64,000 nucleotides of DNA, from assembly GCA_902775135.1 (NCBI GenBank), contig CACYKY010000001.1, positions 1-64,000 on the forward strand. Reading direction: 5' to 3'. Under the pieces are notes generated by a model. It was not told where the DNA came from. It saw only the letters and a list, made by a program, of their open reading frames with translations, and did no database searches. Below are positions 17,923 through 25,450 of this stretch, in pieces. Each line of letters starts with the position of its first letter. Position 1 is the stretch's first letter. The DNA comes from an uncultured Bacteroidota bacterium (GTDB lineage: Bacteria; Bacteroidota; Bacteroidia; Bacteroidales; P3). Both the position numbers and the translations under genes were made by a program.

Positions 17923-18500
17923 GGAAGGTGGGAATCACAGGAGGCATGGGGTGCGGCAAGAGCACTGTTGTGGCCGAGTTTGTCAAGCTCGGCGTGCCGG
18001 CTTTTGTGGCCGACAGGGCAGGGGCTGAACTCTACGACGACCCCCTATTTCTTGAGGACGTACGACGCCTACTTGGCGACGAGGTGTTCCGCCTCGACGG
18101 CAGTGTCGATAAACGGCTCATAGCCAAGCGTGTTTTTGCCACGCCGACCCTGCTGGCAGGACTCAATGCTTTGATTCATCCCCGTGTTATGCAAGCATTC
18201 GAGCTTTTTTGCGACCAGCATGCCGATGTTCCTTATGTGCTTTTCGAGAGCGCTATTCTTTATGACTATGGATTCGACCGTATGATGGACAGCGTGGTGT
18301 GTGTCTACCTCCAACTCGACGAGCGCCTTTCGCGTTTAGCACAGCGCGACGCATTGAGTCGCGAAGAACTCTTGGCGCGCATTGCCAACCAGCTTCCCGC
18401 CGAGGAGATGATGCGGCGCGCCGATTATGTGATTCTCAACTATGAAGGCAATCCCCGTCAAAGGCAGGTGGCATACATCGATAAATTATTAAGAAGATGA
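17919..18500 (+). CDS. coaE: Dephospho-CoA kinase
   Basis: A 193-residue P-loop kinase for the last step of CoA synthesis. The N-terminus MRKVGITGGMGCGKSTVVAE has the Walker A loop (GGMGCGKST). The start at 17919 is chosen because homology begins at once and it forms an ATGA overlap with the upstream gene; the longer frame from 17844 would overlap that gene by 79 nt. Its 3' end overlaps the next start by 4 nt. Confidence 0.93.
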   Translation: MRKVGITGGMGCGKSTVVAEFVKLGVPAFVADRAGAELYDDPLFLEDVRRLLGDEVFRLDGSVDKRLIAKRVFATPTLLAGLNALIHPRVMQAFELFCDQHADVPYVLFESAILYDYGFDRMMDSVVCVYLQLDERLSRLAQRDALSREELLARIANQLPAEEMMRRADYVILNYEGNPRQRQVAYIDKLLRR

Positions 18501-20788
18501 ACAAGACCAAGACAATAGCGACAATAGTCATGCTGGCTTTGGCCACTATGGCCTCTGCCCAGCAGATCCTTCCTTTCCAGCGTGGCCCGCATTTCTGCGA
18601 CCGTGATGTCCGCTTCTACGACCCTGAGGTGAACTGGGTGGACTCTGTCTTCCAAGGCCTTTCCCTCAAGCAACGCATCGCCCAGCTGATGGTAGTACGT
18701 GTGCCGCTGAATATGGATAACAGCCAGGCATCGCAATTTGCACGTACGATGAACGGTATTGGAGTCGGCGGAGTGTGTTTCTTTGCTGGCACCGCCGAGC
18801 GACAGGCTATCATGACACGCGACTTTCAGGCCACTGCGCGAGTCCCTCTTCTGGTGTGCCTCGATGCCGAGTGGGGCCTTGGTATGCGTCTAACGGACAT
18901 GTTCTCTTTCCCCCGCAATGCCCGTTTTGGAGAGTTGCCCCCCTCGGCCGACAGCATCGTCTACCGTATGGGTGAGGAGATTGGTCGGCAGTGTCGCATG
19001 ATGGGTGTTCACATCAATTTCGCACCTGTTGTCGACATCAACTCCAACCCCAAGAATCCCGTCATCGGCACCCGCTCCTTCGGCACCGACCGTGAGCGAG
19101 TGGCCCAGCTGGGCATCATGTATGCCAAAGGTATGCAGAGCCAGGGAGTGATGGCCGTGGGCAAGCATTTTCCTGGACATGGTGACACCGACGTGGACAG
19201 CCATCTCGACCTCCCTGTCATCAACCACAAGGCCCACCACCTCGACTCTGTGGAACTCTATCCCTTCAAACGTATGATTGAGGCCGGAGTCGAGGGGATG
19301 ATGATTGCCCACCTGCAGGTCAACGCTTTCGACCGTCAGCGCCCCTCCTCCCTCAGCCGCCCCATTGTCACTGACTTGCTGCGCAATAAGATGGGTTTCG
19401 ACGGAATCGTGATCACCGATGGTCTCGACATGAAAGGCATCACCAACACCTATTCCCACGGCGACGCCGAACTCCTGGCACTTAAGGCCGGCAACGATAT
19501 CCTCCTGCTGCCGCCTAATGTGCAGGAAGCTATCGATGCCATTGCCGAGGAGTCTGCTGTCGACGACTCGCTGCGCTACTACATCGACCACCACTGCCGC
19601 CGTGTTCTTCATGCCAAGTACAAATACATCATTCAGAATGGTACGAAGGATATCGCCGTTCCCGGTGCCGACCGCAAAGCCGCCAGCCAAGAGATTGTGG
19701 CCGATCTCAACCTTTCGCTCGACCGCACCATTGATTCCATTGTAGCCAATGCCATCGCCGCCCATGCCACTCCCGGCTGCCAGGTGGTGGTTCTCCACAA
19801 CGGTCGCACGGTGCTCAACCGCGCCTACGGACACCTCACCTACGACCCCCAGTCCGATACCGTCACCCCTCAGACGGTCTACGATCTGGCTTCCGTCACA
19901 AAAGTGGCTGCCACCACGCTCGCCATCATGAAGCTCTATGATATGGGCAAGTTGAAAATCGACGACAAACTCAGCAAATACCTGCCCTACCTTAAGAATA
20001 CCGACAAGGCCGCCATCACCATCAAGCAGGTCTTGAGCCACTGTGCTCGTCTCAAAGCCTTCGACGCTTATTGGCAACAAACCACCGGTTACGACTCCAT
20101 CCTCGCCCTTGTGGCGCAGACACCCCTCAACAACAGCGAAGGTATGGTCTACAGCGACCTCGGTTTCATGCTTCTCTCCGACGTCGTGCGTCGTGTCAGC
20201 GGCCAATCGCTCGACCAGTTTGTGGCCGAACACTTCTATGGCCCCATGGGGCTCGCCTCCACTTCGTTCAACCCCACTCGCAACGGTATAGACATCACTC
20301 GCATAGCCCCCACCGAGGACGACACGCTTCGCGGGCTCGTCTGCGGCATGGTCCACGACCCCAACGCCTACGCTATGGGTGGTGTCAGCGGCCACGCCGG
20401 CCTTTTCTCCACTGCCGACGATGTGGCGCAGATTATGCAGATGCTCCTCGACGGCGGCGAGTACCGCGGTGTGCGCTACCTCAAGCAGTCCACCATCGAC
20501 CTCTTCACCCAGCGGCACTTTGCGGCTGCCGGCAACCGTCGCGCCCTGGGCTTCGACAAGCAGCTTTTCAAACCCGGCCCCAACGCGCAGACATCGCCGC
20601 TTGCTTCGCAGAACTCCTTCGGGCACACGGGTTTCACCGGCACCATGGTGTGGGCCGACCCCGACAGCCGGCTGGTCTATGTTTTCCTCTCCAACCGTGT
20701 CCATCCCTCGGCGGCTGTCAACTTGCTTGCCAAGATGAACACCCGTACCGACATCCAGACTGTCATCTACAAGCTTTTGTCAAAATAA
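18497..20788 (+). CDS. GH3 beta-N-acetylhexosaminidase fused to a serine beta-lactamase-type domain
   Basis: A 763-residue exported two-domain protein. Signal peptide 1-21. The GH3 N-terminal domain (about 45-375) has the NagZ signature GVMAVGKHFPGHGDTDVDSH and the nucleophile in VITDGLDMKGI. The second domain (about 410-755) is a class C beta-lactamase/DD-peptidase fold with SxxK in ASVTK, YSD and an HTG triad. Likely roles are cleaving GlcNAc-MurNAc peptidoglycan fragments and trimming or hydrolysing their peptides or another ester/amide. Bacteroides homologues are about 1000 residues; the GH3 C-terminal domain seems missing here. The stop codon opens a heptad tract. Confidence 0.88.
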   Translation: MNKTKTIATIVMLALATMASAQQILPFQRGPHFCDRDVRFYDPEVNWVDSVFQGLSLKQRIAQLMVVRVPLNMDNSQASQFARTMNGIGVGGVCFFAGTAERQAIMTRDFQATARVPLLVCLDAEWGLGMRLTDMFSFPRNARFGELPPSADSIVYRMGEEIGRQCRMMGVHINFAPVVDINSNPKNPVIGTRSFGTDRERVAQLGIMYAKGMQSQGVMAVGKHFPGHGDTDVDSHLDLPVINHKAHHLDSVELYPFKRMIEAGVEGMMIAHLQVNAFDRQRPSSLSRPIVTDLLRNKMGFDGIVITDGLDMKGITNTYSHGDAELLALKAGNDILLLPPNVQEAIDAIAEESAVDDSLRYYIDHHCRRVLHAKYKYIIQNGTKDIAVPGADRKAASQEIVADLNLSLDRTIDSIVANAIAAHATPGCQVVVLHNGRTVLNRAYGHLTYDPQSDTVTPQTVYDLASVTKVAATTLAIMKLYDMGKLKIDDKLSKYLPYLKNTDKAAITIKQVLSHCARLKAFDAYWQQTTGYDSILALVAQTPLNNSEGMVYSDLGFMLLSDVVRRVSGQSLDQFVAEHFYGPMGLASTSFNPTRNGIDITRIAPTEDDTLRGLVCGMVHDPNAYAMGGVSGHAGLFSTADDVAQIMQMLLDGGEYRGVRYLKQSTIDLFTQRHFAAAGNRRALGFDKQLFKPGPNAQTSPLASQNSFGHTGFTGTMVWADPDSRLVYVFLSNRVHPSAAVNLLAKMNTRTDIQTVIYKLLSK

Positions 20789-20834
20789 CCCATCACTCTT
20801 AACCCTTAACCCAATAACTCTTAATCCTTATCTG
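20786..20834 (+). repeat. Heptad tract bridging two genes
   Basis: Seven 7-nt units (for example TAACCCA, TCACTCT, TTAATCC) begin with the TAA stop codon of the upstream gene and end 6 nt before the next ATG at 20841. The spacer consists almost only of this tract. Confidence 0.8.
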
Positions 20835-20840
20835 TTCAAT

Positions 20841-21647
20841 ATGAGTTCTCTCCCCAAATGGCTTTTTGCCGGACTTGGATGGGCCATCGGCGGCCCCATC
20901 GGCGGCTTGCTCGGCTACTTTATCGGGCGAGCATTCTCCTCCGACAGCGACACCGCCTCTCCGCTCCACTCCCACCGCGGTCCCTATCGCAACACCGGCT
21001 CTCAGGCCGACATCAATGTCGCCCTCATGGTCCTTATTGCCTCCGTCATGAAAGCCGACGGTGCCGTGAAAAGGTCCGAACTGGATTTCGTCAAGCGATT
21101 CCTCCTGCAGAACTATGGCGAGGAGCAAGGCAAGCAGATGCTCAAGGTGCTGCAGCAGATGGTCGAGCAGGACATCCCCATTGTCGATGTCTGTGCGCAA
21201 ATCAAGGTCAACACCGACTACACCACCCGCTACCACATGGTGGACTTCCTTTTCGGCATCGGGGGGGCCGACGGTGCGTTCCAGCAGTCCGAACTCAATA
21301 TGCTCCGCCTCATCAGCCAGTATCTTGGCATCTCGCAGAGCGACTATACCTCCATCTATGAGCGCCATGTGGGCTCCGGCTATTCCGGCTATTCAGGCTA
21401 TTCCCAGAACTCGGGAAGTTCCGCACGCTCAGGATATACTGGCAAAGACCCCTACAAGGTTCTCGGCATCACGAAGGATGCTTCCGACGACGATGTTCGC
21501 AAGGCCTATCGCAAAATGGCCATGAAGTACCATCCCGACCGCGTGGCAGGTATGGGTGAGGAAATGCAGCGCAACGCTGCAGAGCAGATGAAAGAAATCA
21601 ACCAGGCCTACGATGAAATCAAACGTCACCGGCCCGGGTTGAAATAG
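20841..21647 (+). CDS. TerB-DnaJ (DjlA-like) protein
   Basis: A 268-residue protein: N-terminal glycine-zipper membrane segment (about 6-30, GLGWAIGGPIGGLLGYFIGR), a TerB/DjlA-type helical domain (about 53-165, MVLIASVMKADGAVKRSELDF), a SGYSGYSGY linker, and a C-terminal J domain (about 200-266) with the HPD motif in KYHPDRV. The order matches DjlA, a membrane-anchored DnaJ cochaperone that stimulates DnaK. It is last in the run from nusB. Its stop is 5 nt from the convergent nucleoside phosphorylase. Confidence 0.88.
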   Translation: MSSLPKWLFAGLGWAIGGPIGGLLGYFIGRAFSSDSDTASPLHSHRGPYRNTGSQADINVALMVLIASVMKADGAVKRSELDFVKRFLLQNYGEEQGKQMLKVLQQMVEQDIPIVDVCAQIKVNTDYTTRYHMVDFLFGIGGADGAFQQSELNMLRLISQYLGISQSDYTSIYERHVGSGYSGYSGYSQNSGSSARSGYTGKDPYKVLGITKDASDDDVRKAYRKMAMKYHPDRVAGMGEEMQRNAAEQMKEINQAYDEIKRHRPGLK

Positions 21648-21652
21648 TACTT

Positions 21653-22507
21653 TTACGCCAGGCGTTCGACGACGGTGCCGATGAGTTGGCGCATCTGTGA
21701 GTGGTAGTCGTTGAGGAAGGTGCCGTTCGGGCGGTTGGCGATGATCAGGCAGAGGGTGAGGGCATCGTGGCCGAGGAGGTGGGAGAAGCCGTAGATGGCA
21801 GAGGTCTCCATCTCGAGGTTGGTGACGCGGAGGTTGGACCAGCGGAACGTGGCAAGTTTTTCGTTGAGGTTGGCGATGGCGGGATGCAGTCGGACTGTGC
21901 GCCCCTGGGGGCCGTAGAATCCGGGGGCGGTGACGGTGATGCCTTGGTGGAAGTCGGGGGCGAGGTGCAGGAGTAGTTTTTCGCTGCTGCGTACCGAGTA
22001 AGGGGAGGGAAGGCGGTGGTTGAGGCCCATGTGGACCATGAAAGCCTGGTTCATGGGGGAGAGGGGCGAGTCCCATTCGCGGTAGAAGTTCATCAATCCG
22101 TCCATGCCGATGGCGTAGGCGGAGGCGACCACGGATCCGCAGTCGATGTCGGCCTGGAGCGAACCGCTGGTGCCGATGCGTACGAGCTGGAGGTGGCGGT
22201 CGGTTTCGGTGTTCCATTGGCCATTCTGGAGTCGTAGTGCGGCATCGAGTTCGGTGAGGACGATGTCGATGTTGTCGCAGCCCATGCCTGTGGAGAGGGC
22301 TGTGATGGGGGTGCCGTGATAGGAGCCCGTGAGGGCATGGATTTCACGGTTGTTGGATTCGAATTCGACGGAGTCGAAAATGTCTTTGAAGATATTGACG
22401 CGGCCTGGGTCGCCGACGAGCAGCACTTTGTCGGCCAAGGTGCTGCTCGTAAGGCGTATGTGATAGAGGCTGCCGTCGGGGGCGAGGGGAAGTTCTGAGG
22501 GACGCAT
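21653..22507 (-). CDS. Nucleoside phosphorylase (uridine/purine type)
   Basis: A 284-residue enzyme of the PNP/UDP family that splits nucleosides with phosphate into base and ribose-1-phosphate. Visible are LLVGDPGRVNIF (phosphate-binding Gly-Asp-Pro region, about 29-40), ALSTGMGCDNIDIVLTELDA (about 70-89), IRIGTSGSL-like VRIGTSGSLQ, and the ribose-binding LEMETSAIYGF (Glu-Met-Glu, about 236). Whether uridine or purine nucleosides are preferred cannot be told from sequence. Confidence 0.88.
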   Translation of the reverse strand: MRPSELPLAPDGSLYHIRLTSSTLADKVLLVGDPGRVNIFKDIFDSVEFESNNREIHALTGSYHGTPITALSTGMGCDNIDIVLTELDAALRLQNGQWNTETDRHLQLVRIGTSGSLQADIDCGSVVASAYAIGMDGLMNFYREWDSPLSPMNQAFMVHMGLNHRLPSPYSVRSSEKLLLHLAPDFHQGITVTAPGFYGPQGRTVRLHPAIANLNEKLATFRWSNLRVTNLEMETSAIYGFSHLLGHDALTLCLIIANRPNGTFLNDYHSQMRQLIGTVVERLA

Positions 22508-22515
22508 GTTTTTTT

Positions 22516-22543
22516 ATTTCTTATTTCTCATTTTTCATTTCTG
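22516..22543 (-). repeat. Heptad tract between minus-strand genes
   Basis: Four 7-nt units (plus-strand form ATTTCTT, ATTTCTC and variants) fill the gap between the phosphorylase start (22507) and the stop codon of the next minus-strand gene (22544-22546), ending exactly at that stop codon. Confidence 0.8.
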
Positions 22544-23689
22544 CTATCGTGTGCGGGAGGAGGTGTTGCTGCGGGTAGAGGAGTTGCGGGTGGAGGAGGA
22601 CCTGGAGGTGGATTTGTTGTCGCTGTCGCTCTTGCTGGTCGAAGAGGTGGTGGCGCCGGTGCGGCTGCGGGAGGAGGAAGTGGTGGCGGCAGAGGTGCTG
22701 CGGCTGGCGGAGGAGGGAGTGGCAGAGGAGGTGTTGCTGCGGGAGTCTGTTGTGTTGCTGCGGGTAGGAGTGGTGGAAGTGCTGCCGCTGCGGGTGCCCG
22801 AGGTAGTGGTGGTGCTGCCACTGCGGGTGGGAGTGGTGGAAGTGCTGCCGCTGCGGGTGCCAGAGGTAGTGGCGGTGCTGCCGCTACGAGTGGGACTGGA
22901 GGTGGTGGCGCTGCCGCTGCGGGTGGAAGTGGAAGTGTTGGCGCTACGGGTGGAGCTGTTGGGAGTGGGGGTAGCGGTGGAGGGTGTGGATGTGTTGGGC
23001 GAAGAGGTCATGTTGCGCGTGGAGGAGGAGTTGTGGGCGCGGGAGTTGCCTGCGGAGGGGTTGGTGGCAGTGGAGGAGCCGATGGTGGGCGCGGGGACGA
23101 CTGGGCGGGAGGCGCCGGGAGTCCAGTGGCCAGTGGGCATGGGAGCGGGTGCGGAGGGGTGACGCATGTAGTAGTAGGGCAGGGGAGGAGGAGGAACGCC
23201 GGGGCCGTAGGTGTAGGCGGGGGGCATCCAGCCGTAGCGGTGGATGTCGTAGTGATACGAGCGGGAGTAGCCCATGCGGTGTGCTATGCGGGTGTAGGGA
23301 TTGTAGGGCGGGATACGCCAGGCAAGGGAGGGTATGCGCACGTCGACTCGGAAGCGGAGGTACTGTGCGGCGTTGTACATGCGGCCGGCGCTATAGAGCC
23401 ATACGCATTGGAGGTCGAGAGGCATGTAGACCTCGTCGCCGGTGTAGGCATCGTAGCCGAAAATCCAGAGCTCGTAGTAGGCGGAGTTCACACGTTCCAT
23501 CCATACTTCGTTCAGCAGGACGTAGGTCTCAATCTCGTAGTCGTAGCCACAGTAGATCATGATTTCGCGCTGCGTGTTCAGGTAGTTGACGGTGCGGGCG
23601 GCCTGGCTGTAGGTGAAGTAGTGGATGGACCGAGCCGAAGCTCCCAGGCTCATCAGGACCATAACTACAATAATTGCAATTCGTTTCAT
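22544..23689 (-). CDS. Exported protein with Ser/Thr/Arg repeat tail, function unknown
   Basis: A 381-residue protein. Residues 1-19 form a signal peptide (ending GASA). Residues 20-160 are an aromatic-rich region with many Tyr/Trp (YELWIFGYDAYTGDEVY; WRIPPYNPYTRIAHRMGYS). A Pro-rich stretch (GVPPPPLPYYY) follows. Residues about 215-381 are low complexity, built of SGS, TTT and TRSG motifs with a 21-residue repeat. The tail could be a flexible or glycosylated stalk. I do not recognise the N-terminal domain. A -7 box lies 39 nt upstream. Confidence 0.75.
   Translation of the reverse strand: MKRIAIIVVMVLMSLGASARSIHYFTYSQAARTVNYLNTQREIMIYCGYDYEIETYVLLNEVWMERVNSAYYELWIFGYDAYTGDEVYMPLDLQCVWLYSAGRMYNAAQYLRFRVDVRIPSLAWRIPPYNPYTRIAHRMGYSRSYHYDIHRYGWMPPAYTYGPGVPPPPLPYYYMRHPSAPAPMPTGHWTPGASRPVVPAPTIGSSTATNPSAGNSRAHNSSSTRNMTSSPNTSTPSTATPTPNSSTRSANTSTSTRSGSATTSSPTRSGSTATTSGTRSGSTSTTPTRSGSTTTTSGTRSGSTSTTPTRSNTTDSRSNTSSATPSSASRSTSAATTSSSRSRTGATTSSTSKSDSDNKSTSRSSSTRNSSTRSNTSSRTR
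22758..22883 (-). repeat. 63-bp tandem repeat, two copies, in coding sequence
   Basis: Two nearly identical 63-bp units (22758-22820 and 22821-22883) encode a 21-residue Ser/Thr/Arg repeat in the tail of the exported protein. Flanking sequence holds further degenerate copies. Confidence 0.8.
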
Positions 23690-23727
23690 AGGGCTTATCT
23701 TTTTTATTGTTCATTAATTCAGTACTG

Positions 23728-23735
23728 CAAAAGTA
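23728..23735 (-). promoter_or_regulatory. -7 box of the Ser/Thr-repeat protein gene
   Basis: On the minus strand TACTTTTG matches TAnnTTTG, 38 nt before the start codon. At a 19-nt spacing the -33 position reads TTCG, one mismatch to TTTG. Confidence 0.5.
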
Positions 23736-23763
23736 CAAAAACTTTTGGATATGGCGAAAAAAA

Positions 23764-23805
23764 GGTTTAAGGTTTATGGTTTAAGGTTTAAGGTTTAAGG
23801 TTTAA
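23764..23805 (+). repeat. Heptad tract (GGTTTAA)6
   Basis: Six tandem units of GGTTTAA (one variant ending T) in the divergent spacer between the Ser/Thr-repeat gene and the OmpA-type gene. The same unit occurs twice at the leuS stop codon (15113-15128). Confidence 0.9.
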
Positions 23806-23849
23806 AGTTGTTGAAACAGAGCGGTTTGGAATTTTTATAAATTTTTATT

Positions 23850-23880
23850 TTTGTGGTATTGTGTTTTTTGTGTATTTTTG
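23850..23880 (+). promoter_or_regulatory. Promoter of the OmpA-type gene
   Basis: TTTG (23850-23853), a 19-nt spacer and TATTTTTG (23873-23880) match the Bacteroidota consensus; the ATG at 23904 follows after 23 nt. Confidence 0.75.
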
Positions 23881-23903
23881 CCCGCTGAGAAAAACTGCAA
23901 AGT

Positions 23904-25322
23904 ATGATGAAAACTTTGAAACATTTACTGACAGCAATGCTGGTGTGCGCGCTGGTTTTGGGCAGTGTCGACGCTCAGGCGCAGAATAAGAAGAAAGGTT
24001 CGAAGAAGAAGGCCCAGACGACGGCAACGACGAAGAAGGGAAAGAAAAAGAGTGAGACTCCTGCTGAACCCACGGTGGTTGCGTTGCCGGCCAACAGCAA
24101 CGATTGCCTGTTTGCCATTCCGTTGCAGATGGACAAGGCCTACGGCCCCACGTCGTCGCCCGATGGCGCCGGCCGCATCCAGGAGGTGGTGGCCGACAAG
24201 GCTCATCCCAATATTTTCGAGAGGGAACACAACACGGTGTGGTACAAATTCACCGTGCCATACAATGGTGAGTTGGAGATTGCCATTGTGCAGGAGTCGG
24301 AGTGGGACGACTACGACTTCCTCGTTTACAAGAACACCGGCACCTACTTCTCCAATCAGGTGATGCTGAACAAGGTAAGTCCTGTGGCTTCCAATATGGC
24401 CGGTATCGATAGTGCGGCCATGTTCAACGCCGTGATGAAGAAGAAGGGTCAGGCTGCCAAGAAACAGGCCGAACCTCAGCCTGAGTTTACCACCATTTCG
24501 GGCCTCAAACCCCACATCGGCATGTTTGTCGATGCTACCGACAAGACCCTCACCAAGCAGCAGACGGGCCGTTTCATCAAATCCATCCCTGTCCGCATGG
24601 GCGAGGAATACTACGTTGTGCTCGACAACCGCACTGCCAACGGTCAGGGTCACACCATCGAGGTGTCCGTGCATGTCAACGCCTACGAGCCTCTTGTGCT
24701 TTTCTATGACAAGAAGGGGCGCAAGTATGTCGATGTGGACCTGATGATTCTCGAGCGTGGCGGCAAGGAGAGCGAGCGCCCCATCGTCAAGGACGAGCAC
24801 TATAAGGGCGGCAAGGTGAAGTTTGTCCCCGGTTTCAGCTATCTCCTCTATGCCAAGCGCGACGGCTACTTCTCCATCTACCGTGAGTTCAACTCGCGCG
24901 ACCTCATGCTCCACGACACCATCATGCTCTTCAATATGGAACGTACGGAGCGTGGCTCGAGTTTCCAGATCAAGGATCTCGACTTCGAGAGCGGTGAAGC
25001 CACTCTCATCGGCAACTACGACTCCGTGCTGACGGACTACGCCATGATGTTCCGCAACCACCCCGAGGTCAATTTCCTCGTCAAGGGTTATGTACAAAGC
25101 TATGGTGTCAATGCCGAAGCCGACATGCTGCTCTCCTTGGAGCGCGCCAAGAGCATCAAGGCCTGGTTCGTGAAAAACGGTGTCGACGCCAAGCGCATCA
25201 CCACGGCGGGTATGACCAAGAACGAGATCAAGCGTGCTGCTGCAGCGGCCCTCAACGAGAAGGGTGGGGGATTCTCCAGCGTGAAGGCCGAGTTGATCAT
25301 CACCGGCAAGGGCGACAATTAA
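23904..25322 (+). CDS. OmpA-family cell-envelope protein
   Basis: A 472-residue exported protein. Signal peptide 1-26 (ending DAQAQ), then a very basic Lys-rich stretch (NKKKGSKKKAQTTATTKKGK). A beta-rich middle part follows (about 60-350), including EHNTVWYKFTVPYNGELEI, which resembles pre-peptidase/CUB-like domains. The C-terminal part (about 365-470) is an OmpA-type peptidoglycan-binding domain: LDFESGEATL, then VNFLVKGYVQSYG and LSLERAKSIKAWFVKNGVDA. It probably links the envelope to peptidoglycan. The large alpha-2-macroglobulin-like gene follows 128 nt later. Confidence 0.8.
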   Translation: MMKTLKHLLTAMLVCALVLGSVDAQAQNKKKGSKKKAQTTATTKKGKKKSETPAEPTVVALPANSNDCLFAIPLQMDKAYGPTSSPDGAGRIQEVVADKAHPNIFEREHNTVWYKFTVPYNGELEIAIVQESEWDDYDFLVYKNTGTYFSNQVMLNKVSPVASNMAGIDSAAMFNAVMKKKGQAAKKQAEPQPEFTTISGLKPHIGMFVDATDKTLTKQQTGRFIKSIPVRMGEEYYVVLDNRTANGQGHTIEVSVHVNAYEPLVLFYDKKGRKYVDVDLMILERGGKESERPIVKDEHYKGGKVKFVPGFSYLLYAKRDGYFSIYREFNSRDLMLHDTIMLFNMERTERGSSFQIKDLDFESGEATLIGNYDSVLTDYAMMFRNHPEVNFLVKGYVQSYGVNAEADMLLSLERAKSIKAWFVKNGVDAKRITTAGMTKNEIKRAAAAALNEKGGGFSSVKAELIITGKGDN

Positions 25323-25338
25323 TTGAAACAATCAGTTT

Positions 25339-25368
25339 TGTAGAGACGCAGCGTGCTGCGTCTCTTTT
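25339..25368 (+). repeat. REP-like palindrome, possible terminator
   Basis: Perfect 10-bp arms GAGACGCAGC (25343-25352) and GCTGCGTCTC (25355-25364) with a 2-nt centre, followed by TTTT. It lies just after the OmpA-type gene and may act as its terminator. A 26-nt stretch (25339-25364) is repeated exactly inside the next gene at 30436-30461. Confidence 0.85.
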
Positions 25369-25395
25369 GTATACGCATAGTACTACTTAGAACTC

Positions 25396-25450
25396 AGAAC
25401 TTATAAATTAGAACTTATAAATTAGAACTTATAAATTAGAACTTATAAAT
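25396..25450 (+). repeat. Tandem 14-nt (2 x 7) repeat reaching the start codon
   Basis: Four copies of AGAACTTATAAATT (the last lacks one base) run directly into the ATG at 25451. The same 14-mer occurs exactly once more, inside the amidohydrolase gene at 50975-50988. No Shine-Dalgarno-like sequence lies between the tract and the ATG. Confidence 0.9.

Noticed and set aside
23764..23805. GGTTTAA repeats considered as CRISPR or telomere-like array
   Set aside because: The units are 7 nt without spacers and there are no cas genes; the array is short and internal, so it is one of the heptad tracts.
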